DNA of 64,000 nucleotides from Spirochaeta isovalerica (GCF_014207565.1 NZ_JACHGJ010000012.1:1-64000), one strand, 5' to 3'. Positions 1 through 10,200 are shown, numbered from the stretch's first letter. Notes: generated from the sequence alone by a model not told the origin. Numbers and translations are program-made.

Positions 1-90
1 CAAGACCCCGAAGGATCTCTACCGTTCGACTTGCATGCTTAAAACGCGCCGCCAGCGTTCGTTCTGAGCCAGGATCAAACTCTCCATGAT
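1..90 (-). rRNA. rrs: 16S rRNA, 5' end (partial)
   Basis: The reverse complement carries the universal 27F site (AGAGTTTGATCCTGGCTCAG) at 83-64, followed by the conserved start of 16S rRNA (GCTGGCGGCGCG, then GCATGCAAGTCGAACGG). Taking the first 27F base as E. coli position 8 puts the mature 5' end near base 90. The rest of the gene lies beyond the left edge. The variant GCGCGTTTTAAGCATGCAAG is of the kind seen in Spirochaeta-type spirochaetes, which is the main direct taxonomic clue. It is transcribed leftward, divergent from the chemoreceptor gene. Confidence 0.97.
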
Positions 91-96
91 TTATTA

Positions 97-202
97 TATC
101 TGACCGAAGTCAGATAATTTCATCATTGAAAATCTGAAACTCAAAAGTTCATTTTCGTATTCTCTTCCCTTCCCTAATTAACAATAACTTGTTAAAGAAC
201 AG
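97..202 (-). promoter_or_regulatory. 16S leader: boxA antitermination site and processing hairpin
   Basis: Read on the minus strand, 202-189 is CTGTTCTTTAACAA, close to the boxA consensus of rRNA leaders (GCTCTTTAACAA in E. coli), where the Nus complex assembles. Nearer the 16S start, 97-104 (TATCTGAC) pairs perfectly with 109-116 (GTCAGATA) across a CGAA loop; such a stem next to the mature 5' end may take part in pre-rRNA processing (inference). The remaining leader, 117-277, has no ORF that I can support. Confidence 0.7.
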
Positions 203-283
203 TGCTTTAAAAAGACTCATTCTCAATTTGTTTAAGCAATTCGAGCTGTTTGCTTTTCCGGGTTTCCCCGAAGCACGAGAGGT

Positions 284-312
284 AAATTAACAAATTGAAT
301 AAATACTGTCAA
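284..312 (-). promoter_or_regulatory. rRNA operon promoter
   Basis: On the minus strand there is a perfect -35 TTGACA (312-307), a 17-bp spacer and a -10 TAATTT (289-284), followed by the boxA leader and the 16S gene. An A/T-rich stretch lies upstream (313-340), which could act as an UP element. Transcription would start near 277 and give a leader of about 190 nt. Confidence 0.75.
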
Positions 313-374
313 TTGAATTCAAATAAAAAAAATTCTTTTTTCTCAGTTGTCTATTCGGGGATAAAATCATGGAT

Positions 375-403
375 TTGCAAAAGGGGATCTGAAGAACTAT
401 TCT
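375..403 (+). promoter_or_regulatory. Promoter of the chemoreceptor gene
   Basis: TTGCAA (375-380), a 17-bp spacer and TATTCT (398-403) form a fair sigma-70-type promoter. It would start transcription near 410, only about a dozen bases before the ATG at 422, with a GAGG ribosome-binding element between. No flagellar sigma-28-type promoter was recognised here. Confidence 0.45.
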
Positions 404-421
404 TATAAAAGAGGTCGTCAA

Positions 422-2455
422 ATGAGAATAAGAAATAAGATCATAATGTCTTCCGTCTCTATTCTGTTTTTGTCTATCGTTTTAATCAGTCTGATCAATG
501 TATTGAATGTAAGGAAAATCATTAAAAACAATATTGATGAATATTCTTCAGATACATTGGAACAAAAAAAAACCATGCTGCGGGACAATGTCATTATAGC
601 CTATCAGGCTATGAAAGATTTCTATGACCGGACAGTCGACCTTGAAAGGTTGAAGAAGGAAACAGGAAACAGGATAAAACCCTACACGGATCTGGCATAC
701 AGCCAAATAGAGCTTTATTATCAAATGAACCAAGCAGGACTCATATCCGAAAAAGAAGCGAAAGATAGAGCCAAAAAAGCCGTGGAAATCATGCGTTTCG
801 GAGAGGACGGCTATTTCTGGATTCAGGATTACGAGCCGCGAATGATAATGCATCCCATAGTCACACCCGAAGTCAATCCCGACTGGTACAAGCCATACGG
901 GGTAAAGGATGTAGCAGATCCGACAGGAAAGAAATTCGTCCAGGCAATAGTATACGACACAGAAGAAACCGGTGAAGCTTACAGCGACTACCTCTGGCCC
1001 AGGCCGGGATTCGATGACCCGATGCCCAAGATTTCCTATATGAGACGATTTACTCCCTGGCAGTGGATAATCGGAACAGGTGTTTATGTAGAGGCTTCGA
1101 AAGAAGAAGCCATGCAGGAAGCGATGGATCTTATTGAAAATATGAAATACGACGGTACGAATTATTTCTGGATAAACGATACGGACCTGGCTATGGTTAT
1201 GCATCCCAACAATCCGAAGGAACTGAAACCGGAATGGTATGTTCCCGGAGGAATATCTACTGTCACCGATCCCGAGGGAAACCAGATATTTAAAGATATG
1301 GTGGATGTCGTCCTTAAATCGGAAGACGGAGAGGGCTTTACCGAATATATGTGGGACAAGCCCGGCTTTGAAAACGAGGGTCCCAAACCGAAACTATCAT
1401 TTGTCAAACTGCTGGAACCATGGCAATGGGTTATAGGTTCAGGTATATATATTGACGATATTAACGTCGAAATAGCAAAGAAGATGGATTCGGGAGAACT
1501 GCTGATCAGAAAAAACCTGATCATTTCTACAGCACTTCTAATCGCTTCCATCCTCATATCTGTCGTTCTTTTCATACTGATTTCCATTTCCATAACCCGT
1601 CCAATCGATAAAATTGTACGGCTTTCAGAACTAATGTCTCAGGGGGATCTGACTTCTTCAGTCCGGATCCGTTCCCGCGATGAAATCAGAAAGATCGGAG
1701 ACTCATTCAATGATTTAATCGAAACTCTACGCTCCGTAGCCCTGTCAATTTACAACGGAGCGGAAGAGGTTTCTCTCGGAGCCGAACAGCTCAGCATTTC
1801 GTCACAACAGGTTTCACAGGGGGCAACAGAACAGGCTGCTTCTGCTGAAGAAGTTTCTGCATCAATGGAGCAGATGGGTTCAAACATTATGCACTCTGCT
1901 GATAATTCGCTGCAAACAGAAAAAATAGCCCGAAAGTCCGCCGATGATGCGGCAAAAGGCAGAGAAGCCGTTTCCCAGACTGTTGAAGCCATGAACACTA
2001 TCGCCTCAAAAATTTCTATTATCGGCGAAATCGCCCGTCAGACAAATTTGCTGGCCTTGAATGCGGCGATCGAAGCCGCCAGGGCGGGTGATTCCGGCAA
2101 AGGTTTTGCCGTTGTGGCTTCCGAGGTGAGAAAACTGGCGGAAAGAAGTCAGACAGCTGCAGCCGAAATCGGAGAGCTTTCTGTAAGCAGTGTTGAAATC
2201 GCAGAGCGGGCGGGAGCCCTTCTCGATGAAATAGCACCGGCTATCAAAGAAACCTCAGACCTGGTACAGGAGATTTCCGCATCGAGCAGCGAACAGAGAC
2301 TGGGCGCCGATCAGATAAATAAAGCCATCAGCCAGCTCGATAAGGTAGTCCAGCAGAATGCTTCTGCTTCTGAAGAGTCTGCTTCGATGGCGGAAGAACT
2401 GAACAGTCAGGCAAAACTGCTCAAAGAGTCGATCAGTTTTTTTAAACTGGAATAG
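422..2455 (+). CDS. Methyl-accepting chemotaxis protein with duplicated Cache sensor
   Basis: Transmembrane chemoreceptor that would couple an extracellular ligand to CheA/CheW. The order is: TM helix 1 (about residues 9-27), periplasmic region with two copies of a Cache-like block (GYFWIQD about residue 130 and NYFWIND about 245, each followed by M.MHP, proline-rich text and a PWQW.IG motif), TM helix 2 (about 365-390), HAMP ([18 protein letters not shown] onward), then the cytoplasmic signalling coiled coil. The hairpin tip is intact at about 533-575 ([17 protein letters not shown]). The duplicated Cache_2-type sensor suggests a small organic acid or amino acid ligand, but this cannot be told by eye. 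There is no CheR-docking pentapeptide at the C-terminus. It stands alone between the rRNA gene and a convergent small gene. Confidence 0.93.
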   Translation: MRIRNKIIMSSVSILFLSIVLISLINVLNVRKIIKNNIDEYSSDTLEQKKTMLRDNVIIAYQAMKDFYDRTVDLERLKKETGNRIKPYTDLAYSQIELYYQMNQAGLISEKEAKDRAKKAVEIMRFGEDGYFWIQDYEPRMIMHPIVTPEVNPDWYKPYGVKDVADPTGKKFVQAIVYDTEETGEAYSDYLWPRPGFDDPMPKISYMRRFTPWQWIIGTGVYVEASKEEAMQEAMDLIENMKYDGTNYFWINDTDLAMVMHPNNPKELKPEWYVPGGISTVTDPEGNQIFKDMVDVVLKSEDGEGFTEYMWDKPGFENEGPKPKLSFVKLLEPWQWVIGSGIYIDDINVEIAKKMDSGELLIRKNLIISTALLIASILISVVLFILISISITRPIDKIVRLSELMSQGDLTSSVRIRSRDEIRKIGDSFNDLIETLRSVALSIYNGAEEVSLGAEQLSISSQQVSQGATEQAASAEEVSASMEQMGSNIMHSADNSLQTEKIARKSADDAAKGREAVSQTVEAMNTIASKISIIGEIARQTNLLALNAAIEAARAGDSGKGFAVVASEVRKLAERSQTAAAEIGELSVSSVEIAERAGALLDEIAPAIKETSDLVQEISASSSEQRLGADQINKAISQLDKVVQQNASASEESASMAEELNSQAKLLKESISFFKLE

Positions 2456-2463
2456 GGAAAACG

Positions 2464-2847
2464 CTAGTCCTGGACCACATTGACAATACAGCTAACCTTT
2501 CCATCGGGAGATGATGTATTAATTTCCACATCGCCCATGACAGGTTTGCCGTACTTAACGAAGACCCAGTTGGTAACCGCATCTTTTACATCATTTTCGT
2601 TTATAACAAGCTCTTCGATTTTCACGGCATCGATATAATCGCCGGTCGTTTTTCTAGTCACATAGAAAATGGAGGGAATGAGAAGCAGGAAAGAAGTGAA
2701 AAAGGAGAACAGTAATCGCGATAAAAATGAGAATGATTCTCCGCCTTCAATGAAATAGGGAAAAAGTGAAATTGCCGTAAAGCTTAAAACAAGGTATATA
2801 AGGTAGAAGTAAAGGGAATTTCTGATAATTTTTACAAATCGTCTCAT
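2464..2847 (-). CDS. Small two-TM membrane protein, function unknown
   Basis: A 127-residue protein I do not recognise. Two hydrophobic helices (about residues 11-31 and 44-66) are followed by a soluble tail of about 60 residues that reads like a small alpha/beta domain (VKIEELVINENDVKDAV... VMGDVEIN). The ATG at 2847 is preceded by GGAG at good spacing, which supports it being real. It is convergent with the chemoreceptor gene (8 bp between stops) and divergent from arcA, so its promoter must lie within 2848-2960 next to the arcA control region. Its role is not known. Confidence 0.6.
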   Translation of the reverse strand: MRRFVKIIRNSLYFYLIYLVLSFTAISLFPYFIEGGESFSFLSRLLFSFFTSFLLLIPSIFYVTRKTTGDYIDAVKIEELVINENDVKDAVTNWVFVKYGKPVMGDVEINTSSPDGKVSCIVNVVQD

Positions 2848-2886
2848 TTACACTCCAGGATAATATAGAAAATAATCGCTTTGATT

Positions 2887-2961
2887 GAAAATGTCGATTA
2901 AAAAAAGACATTTTCTTGCACGATAGAAAAACTTGAGTTACTATTACTACATCAATAGTAA
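2887..2961 (+). promoter_or_regulatory. arcA promoter with arginine/ornithine-regulon operator
   Basis: -35 TTGCAC (2916-2921), 17-bp spacer, -10 TACTAT (2939-2944). The palindrome TTACTA-CATCAA-TAGTAA (2944-2961) starts at the last base of the -10 and covers the expected start site; it is nested with a second pairing of 9-bp arms, GTTACTATT (2937-2945) with AATAGTAAC (2954-2962). The same TTACTA-N6-TAGTAA arrangement sits at the ord operon (39075-39092) and at arcC (40530-40547). Directly upstream of the -35 is another inverted repeat, GAAAATGTC (2887-2895) with GACATTTTC (2907-2915). A repressor blocking at +1 is the simplest reading; the protein is not identified. Confidence 0.7.
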
Positions 2962-2973
2962 CGAGGAATATGA

Positions 2974-4212
2974 ATGAGCCAGAAACCATTCTATAATGTG
3001 AAATCGGAAGTGGGCAAACTCGAAGCTGTCCTTCTCCACAGACCGGGGAAAGAGCTGGAAAGACTGACGCCGCAATATCTCGAAGAACTTCTTTTCGACG
3101 ATATTCCATGGCTCGGAAAAATGCGGGAGGAACATGACCTGTTTGCCGAGGCACTCCGCCAGAGGGGCTGCAAGGTCTATTACTACGACCAGATGCTGGA
3201 AGAGGTTCTTCGCGAGGAATCGGTCAGGGAAGAGCTTATCACTGAAATGGCTGAGTTTACAGGCATTACCAAGTTAAAGGAAAAAGCGGCCATACTGGAT
3301 TATCTGAAATCCAGAGATACACACAGCCTGGCGGAAATATTTATTGCCGGACTTCACAAGAATGAAATCAACTACAAAAGAGAAAGCAGAAGTCTTTCTT
3401 ACTATATAACCGATGATTATCCCTTTTATATTAACCCCATCCCCAACCTCTACTTTACAAGAGACCCGGGAGCGGTTATCGGAAACGGGGTCTCGATCAA
3501 TTCGATGAAAACCCGTGCGAGAAACAGAGAGACAATGATTCTCTCCTATATCAACCGTTATCATCATGAGATAAAAGATACGGCTCCGCCTCAGTGGTAC
3601 GATTATAAATATGCCGATGCCATAGAAGGGGGAGATATCCTGACTCTCAGCGATAAAGTCGTCGCTGTCGGGTGCAGCGCCAGGACATCGCCTCTTGCCA
3701 TTGAAAAGCTGGCTGAGAATCTTTTCGCTTCCGATTCGGGATACAAAGAGGTGCTGGTAATTCAGATTCCTTTTAAACGCGCTTATATGCATCTCGATAC
3801 GGTCTTTACCATGCTTGATGTCAATAAATTCACTATTTTTCCGGGTATCGAAGACGATTTAAAGGTCTTCAGCATTACCGCTTCACCTGAAGGGAAGGAG
3901 TATCTGGACATAACCCCGAAAGATGATCTGAGAAAAGCTCTCGGGCAGGCTTTGGGTAGAGATGATATTAAAATCATCCAGAGCGGCGGCGGAGATAAGA
4001 TAACCGCGGCCCGGGAACAGTGGAACGACAGCACGAATACTCTGGCCATCGCACCGGGTACGGTTGTCACTTACAGGAGAAATCAGGCTTCCAACGAAAC
4101 GTTAAGAAAGAACGGCGTGGAAGTTGTAGAGATAGAAGGGTCCGAACTCGTCAGGGGACGGGGCGGCCCGAGATGCATGAGCATGCCTCTGAGAAGAGCG
4201 CCCATCATCTAG
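2974..4212 (+). CDS. arcA: Arginine deiminase
   Basis: Hydrolyses L-arginine to citrulline and ammonia, the first step of the arginine deiminase pathway in the cytoplasm. The 412 residues match the family length. Visible family blocks are LYFTRDPG (about 157), the guanidinium-binding EGGD (about 215), HLDTVFT (about 272) and the C-terminal RGRGGPRCMSMP with the nucleophile Cys401. The ATG at 2974 has GAGGA 6-10 bases upstream. arcB follows after 92 bp on the same strand, and arcC is 36 kb away in its own unit but under the same operator type. The pathway feeds ornithine to the ord-orr operon in this window. Confidence 0.97.
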   Translation: MSQKPFYNVKSEVGKLEAVLLHRPGKELERLTPQYLEELLFDDIPWLGKMREEHDLFAEALRQRGCKVYYYDQMLEEVLREESVREELITEMAEFTGITKLKEKAAILDYLKSRDTHSLAEIFIAGLHKNEINYKRESRSLSYYITDDYPFYINPIPNLYFTRDPGAVIGNGVSINSMKTRARNRETMILSYINRYHHEIKDTAPPQWYDYKYADAIEGGDILTLSDKVVAVGCSARTSPLAIEKLAENLFASDSGYKEVLVIQIPFKRAYMHLDTVFTMLDVNKFTIFPGIEDDLKVFSITASPEGKEYLDITPKDDLRKALGQALGRDDIKIIQSGGGDKITAAREQWNDSTNTLAIAPGTVVTYRRNQASNETLRKNGVEVVEIEGSELVRGRGGPRCMSMPLRRAPII

Positions 4213-4226
4213 AATTAAATAAAAAA

Positions 4227-4290
4227 TCACTATAATCTAGTGAGAAACCGGAGATTGCAAAGAGGGTTCGCCTCCAGGGGTCTCCGTTTC
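4227..4290 (+). promoter_or_regulatory. arcA-arcB intergenic palindrome and hairpins
   Basis: The 92-bp gap holds TCACTA-TAATC-TAGTGA (4227-4243), a palindrome resembling the regulon operator but with a 5-bp spacer and G/C changes, and it contains a perfect -10 TATAAT (4231-4236) without a good -35. It is followed by an imperfect stem, GAAACCGGAGA (4244-4254) with TCTCCGTTTC (4281-4290), enclosing a smaller stem GAGG/CCTC (4262-4274). No U-tract follows. It could be an mRNA processing or stability element, an attenuator, or a weak internal promoter region; the sequence does not decide. Confidence 0.4.
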
Positions 4291-4304
4291 GAAAGGAGTT
4301 ATTA

Positions 4305-5297
4305 ATGCCGGTAAACTTAAAAGGAAGAAACTTTTTAACACTGAAAGATTTTACACCTGAAGAGATTCGATATATGCTCGACCTTTCTCTCGACCTGAAG
4401 AGAAAAAAGAGAGCCGGAATCAAAGGTGATCTTCTCGAGAGAAAGAACATCGTTCTCCTCTTCGAAAAAACTTCAACAAGAACCAGATGCGCTTTCGAAG
4501 TGGCCGCTTTTGATGAAGGCGGAAGCGTTACCTTTCTGACAAACAGCCAGATGGGCAAAAAGGAATCGGTTGAAGATACAGCCAAAGTTCTGGGCCGATA
4601 CTATGACGGGATCGAGTTCAGAGGCTTTAAACAGGAGACAGTCGATCTGCTGGCAAAACACGCCGGCGTTCCCGTATGGAACGGGCTGACAGACCTCTAC
4701 CACCCCACTCAGATCCTCGCGGACTTCCTCACAGTTATGGAGCACTGCGACAAGCCCCTGAACAAGGTGAAATTCGTTTACGCCGGAGACGCCAGAAACA
4801 ATATGGGGAATTCCCTTATGATCGGCGCTGCCAAGATGGGTATGCACTTTGTCGCCCTGGCTCCCAAAGAGCTCTTTCCCTCGGAAGAACTTGTAGCAGA
4901 AATGCGGGAAGTTGCCAAAGGAACCGGTGCGGTAATCGAACTGACAGATGATATCAATGCCGTTAAAGACGCCGATGTCATTTACACCGACGTATGGGTG
5001 TCCATGGGCGAGGAAGCCATGTTCGAGCAGAGAATCAAGCAGCTCAAGCCTTTCCAGGTGAACATGGACATGATCAGAAAAACCGGTAACGACAATGTTC
5101 TCTTTATGCACTGTCTGCCCGCTTTCCACGATCAGGAAACGGAGATTGGAAAGGACATCAAAGAGAAATACGGTCTCGATGAAATGGAAGTGACAGATGA
5201 GGTCTTCAGAAGCAAACACTCGGTAGTTTTCGACGAAGCGGAAAACAGAATGCACACCATCAAGGCGGTTATGGTCGCCACCATGGGCAATCTCTAG
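4305..5297 (+). CDS. arcB: Ornithine carbamoyltransferase (catabolic)
   Basis: Converts citrulline plus phosphate to ornithine and carbamoyl phosphate in the arginine deiminase pathway. The 330-residue length is typical. The carbamoyl-phosphate loop STRTRCAFE lies at about residues 56-64, HPTQILADF at about 135, and the ornithine-side HCLPAFHD near 270. Its position directly downstream of arcA supports the catabolic role over arginine biosynthesis. AAGGAG precedes the ATG at good spacing. A strong intrinsic terminator follows 43 bp after the stop, closing an arcA-arcB unit. Confidence 0.97.
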   Translation: MPVNLKGRNFLTLKDFTPEEIRYMLDLSLDLKRKKRAGIKGDLLERKNIVLLFEKTSTRTRCAFEVAAFDEGGSVTFLTNSQMGKKESVEDTAKVLGRYYDGIEFRGFKQETVDLLAKHAGVPVWNGLTDLYHPTQILADFLTVMEHCDKPLNKVKFVYAGDARNNMGNSLMIGAAKMGMHFVALAPKELFPSEELVAEMREVAKGTGAVIELTDDINAVKDADVIYTDVWVSMGEEAMFEQRIKQLKPFQVNMDMIRKTGNDNVLFMHCLPAFHDQETEIGKDIKEKYGLDEMEVTDEVFRSKHSVVFDEAENRMHTIKAVMVATMGNL

Positions 5298-5339
5298 AAT
5301 CGACTCACTGGCGATTCTGCCAAAATGATTATTATTCAG

Positions 5340-5366
5340 CCCTGTCCCTGCGACAGGGTTTTTTTT
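5340..5366 (+). terminator. Intrinsic terminator after arcB
   Basis: A perfect 7-bp stem CCCTGTC (5340-5346) / GACAGGG (5352-5358) with loop CCTGC is followed by eight T residues. It closes the arcAB unit and sits just before the stop of the convergent histidine kinase gene. Confidence 0.92.
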
Positions 5367-5376
5367 ATGGGAACAA

Positions 5377-6363
5377 TTAAATGTTCGCTTTGGCGGGGCT
5401 GAAAACACCGGGAAGAAAAAGTCTCGAAGTTGTTCCGTCTCCCCATTCCGAATCTATCTTCAGATCGCCTCCGAAGAGATTAACGATCAGATTATGGGCG
5501 ATGGAAAGCCCCAGTCCCATATGCTTTTCTCCGCGGCCTGTCGTAAAGAAGGGATCGAGGATGTGCTCCAGATTCTCTCTTTTAATACCGGCACCTTTGT
5601 CCGTTATCCGGATTTCCAGATCCCGGTGCCGTTTTTCGCAAATTATATCAATGGAACCTTTTCCGCCCTTATAGGATTCGCCCGCGTTATCCAGCAGCAC
5701 GCCCAAAACGATGCTCAAAGAATAGGGATAGCTATTAATATGAAACGTTCTGTCGCAATCGATGTTTAAGGAAAGATCCAACCCTTTCCATTCGTGCCTT
5801 TTCACTTCGCTGATGTTATTCAGAACTTCGCGGAGCCGGAACTCATGCTCTTCCTCTTTGAGAGAGATCTGAGCGACGTCCTTGAATTTATTAACAAGCT
5901 CTATGGTCCTCTCAATGCTGCTTCGGCTCAGGTCCAGCGCGTACAAAATATCCTTGTTTGCGACTTCACTCTCTTTCAACAGGTTGTCAAGAACGCTGAC
6001 CGATGTGAGGGCATTGCCCAGAGGCGTACCGATTTCGTGAGAGAAGCCCATCATCATATAGCGGACCGCAAGGATTTTTTCCTCATGGATCAGTTTTTTA
6101 TTGGAACTCCAGCTGGCGCTGATATAATCCTGGAGATACTTGTTCTCATCGCGGGTTTTCGACAAATTCAGGCCCGTTCTCCTGTTTGAATTCATCAGAA
6201 TCACCGCAAAGAGGAAGACGAAAACCATAAGCGAGAACAGAAGGGCATAAAAAGCGATGCTGCGAACGTCCAGCGCCCATGCGGTAATAAACAGTGTCAG
6301 GAAGTTGGCGGAGAGGAGGGCTCCCGCAAGAACCCCTTTTCCACCTGTTTTGCGATTGATCAT
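5377..6363 (-). CDS. Membrane sensor histidine kinase
   Basis: Two N-terminal TM helices (about residues 10-30 and 36-57) are joined by a very short loop, so there is almost no extracellular sensor of its own. A short coiled coil then leads to the HisKA H-box with SHEIGTPLGN (phospho-acceptor His109) and an HATPase domain with N-box LDNAGESYKGG, G1 DKGAGI and G2 GLGLSIAH. Its ATG directly follows the TAA of the upstream solute-binding lipoprotein (TAAATG), so the two are co-transcribed. This looks like a split version of the fused binding-protein kinases of the BvgS/EvgS type (inference). No response regulator is adjacent. Confidence 0.9.
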   Translation of the reverse strand: MINRKTGGKGVLAGALLSANFLTLFITAWALDVRSIAFYALLFSLMVFVFLFAVILMNSNRRTGLNLSKTRDENKYLQDYISASWSSNKKLIHEEKILAVRYMMMGFSHEIGTPLGNALTSVSVLDNLLKESEVANKDILYALDLSRSSIERTIELVNKFKDVAQISLKEEEHEFRLREVLNNISEVKRHEWKGLDLSLNIDCDRTFHINSYPYSLSIVLGVLLDNAGESYKGGKGSIDIICEKRHRDLEIRITDKGAGIKRENLEHILDPFFTTGRGEKHMGLGLSIAHNLIVNLFGGDLKIDSEWGDGTTSRLFLPGVFSPAKANI

Positions 6364-7248
6364 TTAAGGCTTGACATCCTCGCCCATGGGACCGAAGTAG
6401 CTCTGGTATAGAGCGTCTCTCCGGCCGTCGTCGATTATGGCCTGTAGAGCGGCGTTGTATCGGTCAATCAAAGTATTGTCAAATCTCTGGGAAATGGCTG
6501 TCGTAATGGTATGACTGATGATAGGCTCTCCGACCGGCTTTATATCCCACCCCTCTTTCGCAGCGTAGTACAAGCCGATTCTTTTCACATCGGGAACGGC
6601 ATCGAGAAGGCCCTTATCCAGATCTTCCATAGCTTTGGTCGTCGTAGGATATTCGATAAGTTCTATTTCTCTTTCGTTCCTGAGAGACTCCCAGATATGC
6701 CCCTGCGTCTGTACACCTACGCGTTTCCCGTGAAGACTCGCGATTAATTCCTCTCTCGTCGATCCTTTGATATCATTATTATCCGATTGCACGAATGTTA
6801 CAAAATGAAGAATCTCATAGGGCATGGACAGATTGAATGATGAGCGGAATCCGGGAAGATCCGGCGCGGCCAGCGCAATGTGGTGCGTTCCCGATTTCAA
6901 ACCGAGGATAACGGGGCCCGCGTCTCCATAGGGTATGAATTTGTACTTCTGCCCCATTTCGTCCATGACCATTTTTTCCAGATCGACATAAAAACCATGA
7001 ACCTCGCCATCGTCGCCCAGATACATTCCGGGGGCGCCGTCCTGGCGGACGAAAATGAGGACTTCGTCATCGGGCGAGACACTTATGAGCGGACTGCTTA
7101 CAACGTCTTCAGCTTCGGAGACCTGGCTTTGAGCGCTTTCCGAAGCCTCGTTGTTTAAATCCTGATCGATTTCCAGTTCGGTTTTTTCCGATCCGCAACT
7201 TAGAAGGAAAAAAACGAATGGTATTGCAAAGGCGATTTTTTTTATCAT
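6364..7248 (-). CDS. Solute-binding lipoprotein (SBP_bac_3 type)
   Basis: Type II signal peptide (IPFVFFLLSC, lipidated Cys18), then an acidic Ser/Glu-rich tether (about 19-55) and an SBP_bac_3-like periplasmic domain from about residue 60: LIFVRQDGAPGMYL, GFYVDLEKMV, GLKSGTHHIALA, KRVGVQTQGHIWESL and ALQAIIDDGR...YQSYFG are family features of polar amino acid binding proteins. No ABC permease or ATPase gene is near. The next gene, with start and stop touching, is a histidine kinase lacking a sensor loop, so this protein is more likely a ligand-sensing partner than a transporter component. The ligand is unknown. Confidence 0.85.
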   Translation of the reverse strand: MIKKIAFAIPFVFFLLSCGSEKTELEIDQDLNNEASESAQSQVSEAEDVVSSPLISVSPDDEVLIFVRQDGAPGMYLGDDGEVHGFYVDLEKMVMDEMGQKYKFIPYGDAGPVILGLKSGTHHIALAAPDLPGFRSSFNLSMPYEILHFVTFVQSDNNDIKGSTREELIASLHGKRVGVQTQGHIWESLRNEREIELIEYPTTTKAMEDLDKGLLDAVPDVKRIGLYYAAKEGWDIKPVGEPIISHTITTAISQRFDNTLIDRYNAALQAIIDDGRRDALYQSYFGPMGEDVKP

Positions 7249-7297
7249 TTATCAATCCTGAAGTCTGATGTTACGATCATTCTAAAGGAGCAGATAG

Positions 7298-10200
7298 ATG
7301 ATGGCAATGAAAAAAAACAGGATCATAAAAAGAGATTTGAGCGGACCGCAAAAGGGAGTGCATTTCTCCGAATTCAGCTCGGGCTCCCTTCCCGTTAACA
7401 CAATTGCCGTTCGCTACTTTTTTGAGGCCTTTGTTCCGATCACGCATTTTGAAGCAGCTGTCAACCAGACTCTCATATCCTTTCCCACCTTAAGGATGCG
7501 CATGAGCAGCGAGAGCGTTACGGCTAGACAGTATATCACCCCCTTCGCACCTCTGGCATTCAGCGATTATACCCCTTTTGCAGATGAAAAGGAGTGTAAA
7601 GTCTGGGCCGATTCCCTTGTAAAAGAAAAAATTCCCTACTGGGATTCTCCTCTAGCCGATTTTCATCCTTTCCGCATCGGGAACGACCGATACGGGTTTG
7701 TTTTTCGGGCGCATCACATTATTTCCGATGCCTGGACCTATCAGCTTGTTACGGAGGAGATTTTCGCCAATCTAAAGCGGAATTATCCTTATGAACTGAA
7801 ACGCGAGAGGAAAGGAAGCTACCTTCTATATCTGAAAGAAGAAGAGAGCTATTTGAATTCCGAACGATATGTTTCTGACAAAGACTACTGGAAGCAGGCT
7901 CTTTTGCCCGTCCCTCCCAGGGTCGGCTTTTTTTTCAGCAAACACCCCAGTTCCCACAGCGCGGAGAGGAATAATTTTACAATCGATGACGGGACATCCC
8001 GGCGAATTAATGATTTCTGCAGCCTGAAAAAGATCACTCCGTCGGTGTTTTTCCTATGGATACTGTCTGCGACCATCGCTTTGGCATCGAACAACAGGGA
8101 ATTTCTTATCGGGATGCTGACTCATAACCGCATAAGCAAAAAGGAAAAAAGAATTGCGGGCATGTTCGTCAACACGATCGCCCTGAAAATAAAAAGCGAC
8201 TTTCAGTCATCCCTGTGGGACAACCTTCAGAAAATTCAGCAGGAGCTTGCAGGCGGCATGAGGCGCCAGAGGTTCCCCGTTAGCTCCCTTTTTGTCAATG
8301 AAGAGTCCGGAAAGGAAACAGTCTTCAATTCTCTTGAAATCGTCTATTCATACAACTCTGTCAAATATCCATTTGACAGTCGATTTCATTATTGCGGTGC
8401 CGAAAACTTCCCTCTCCTGATACGTCCTTATATTGATGATGAAAGCCGTTTTTCAATTGACATGGATTACAGAACCGATTCGATCGATATAGACAGGATA
8501 TTGATACTTCAGGAAAATTTCCTCACTGTGCTCGAAGCCGCTTTGGATGATTGCGACCGATTGCTTCATACAACGCCCTGGATCAGCTCCCGCCATATCA
8601 ATCGCGTTCTCAAAACATTCAACAAACCGGTCGCCTTGCCCGAACAGAAGGTTCTCGTCCACCAGATCCTCGAGACACGGGAAGCGACAGATCCCGGTGC
8701 CCCCGCCCTGTCTTTCAACGGGCAAACGCTATCCTACGGCGAACTGAACATCCGGGCCAACCGCATCGCCCGGAAGCTCCGCGAAACTCTCGGAGAGGGG
8801 GAACATCTGGTCGCTCTTCTCATGGACAGAAGCTTTGATCTGGTTGCTGTCTTATACGGCATACTCAAGGCGGGCTACGCCTATGTGCCGATAAACAGCC
8901 ATCATCCGGCCAAAAGGAACCGTCTGATTCTCGAAGAGGCGAAACCATCACTCATTTTATCAGACTGCCGGGAAACAGCGGAGCTCTACGGCGGCTGCCT
9001 GGTTCTTTCCGAGTGGGAAGACGCTTCAGCCCGTACGGGAAACCTCGACCTCGACTTGCCAATGGAGAGGCTGGCCTATGTCATTTTCACTTCCGGCTCC
9101 ACCGGACGGCCCAAGGGAGTGATGGTCGAACACGGGGCCGTCGTGAACAGACTTCTCTGGATGAAAGATTATTATAATCTCGGCCCGGAGGATTGCTTCA
9201 TCCAGAAGACGCCCTACACTTTCGACGTATCGGTTCCCGAATTATTCGGCTGGCCGCTTGGCGGGGGGCGTCTCCATCTGCTGTTGCCGGGTGAAGAAAA
9301 GAACCCTCCGGCCATAATCGATGCCTTGAAAAAACACTCCGCTTCGATTGTCCACTTCGTTCCGTCCATGCTCCGCGCCTTTCTCGAATATGTCGAAACG
9401 GCCCACAGGATCGATGAGCTCAAATCCCTCAGGCTGGTCGCCTGCAGCGGCGAAGTCCTTCCGGGAGAAGCGGCATCGCGGTTCTTCGGCTTATTTGAAA
9501 GAGCTTCAGTACGCCTTCTCAATTTATACGGCCCCACGGAAGCTGCTGTCGAAGTGACGGCCCATGAGTGTTCCGGCGGATTCCACAGGCTGCTGCCTAT
9601 CGGATTCCCCATATCCAATGTGCAAATCCTGATCCTATCGCCCCGCGGCGACATTCTCCCGCCGGGAATCCGCGGCGAATTATGCATCGCCGGCCCCTGC
9701 CTGGCCAGAGGATACCTGAATGCTCCGGATCTGACGGAGAAAGCTTTCACCGCTCACCCCCGGGCTGCCGGAGGAAGAATTTACAGAACGGGAGACCTGG
9801 CCAGCTGGAATGAAAGCGGAGAGATATTATTTCACGGCCGCATGGACCATCAGGTAAAAATCCGCGGGAACCGCATCGAACTGGGCGAGATTGAAGGTGC
9901 CCTGGAATCCCATCCCGCCATCTCCGCAGCTGTCGTGCTGGTACAGAATGACAAGAGGGGCAATCAGTCTCTGGCCTGTCATTACACGGCTAGTCAGCCT
10001 TGCTCCGACCGGAACCTCAGGGACTATCTGACCGACAGGCTTCCGCCTTATATGATTCCCCAGCTATGGAAGGAAGAGAAACGTCTTCCTCTGACTTCAA
10101 GCGGAAAGATCGACCGGAATAACATAGAACCTGTTGCCGTTGAATCATTTGAAAACTCAGACAGAAATCGCCGCGGCTTCACGATAGAATCGGCCATAAG

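Noticed and set aside
548-1204. Long open frame on the minus strand inside the chemoreceptor gene
   Set aside because: It is antisense to clear Cache and linker coding sequence, has no ribosome-binding site and its translation has no family-like text.
2944-2961. ArgR box at arcA
   Set aside because: The palindrome TTACTA-N6-TAGTAA does not match the ArgR consensus with its TGAAT/ATTCA arms.
4473-5408. 311-codon minus-strand frame across arcB
   Set aside because: It lies opposite well-conserved ornithine carbamoyltransferase motifs and crosses the intrinsic terminator.
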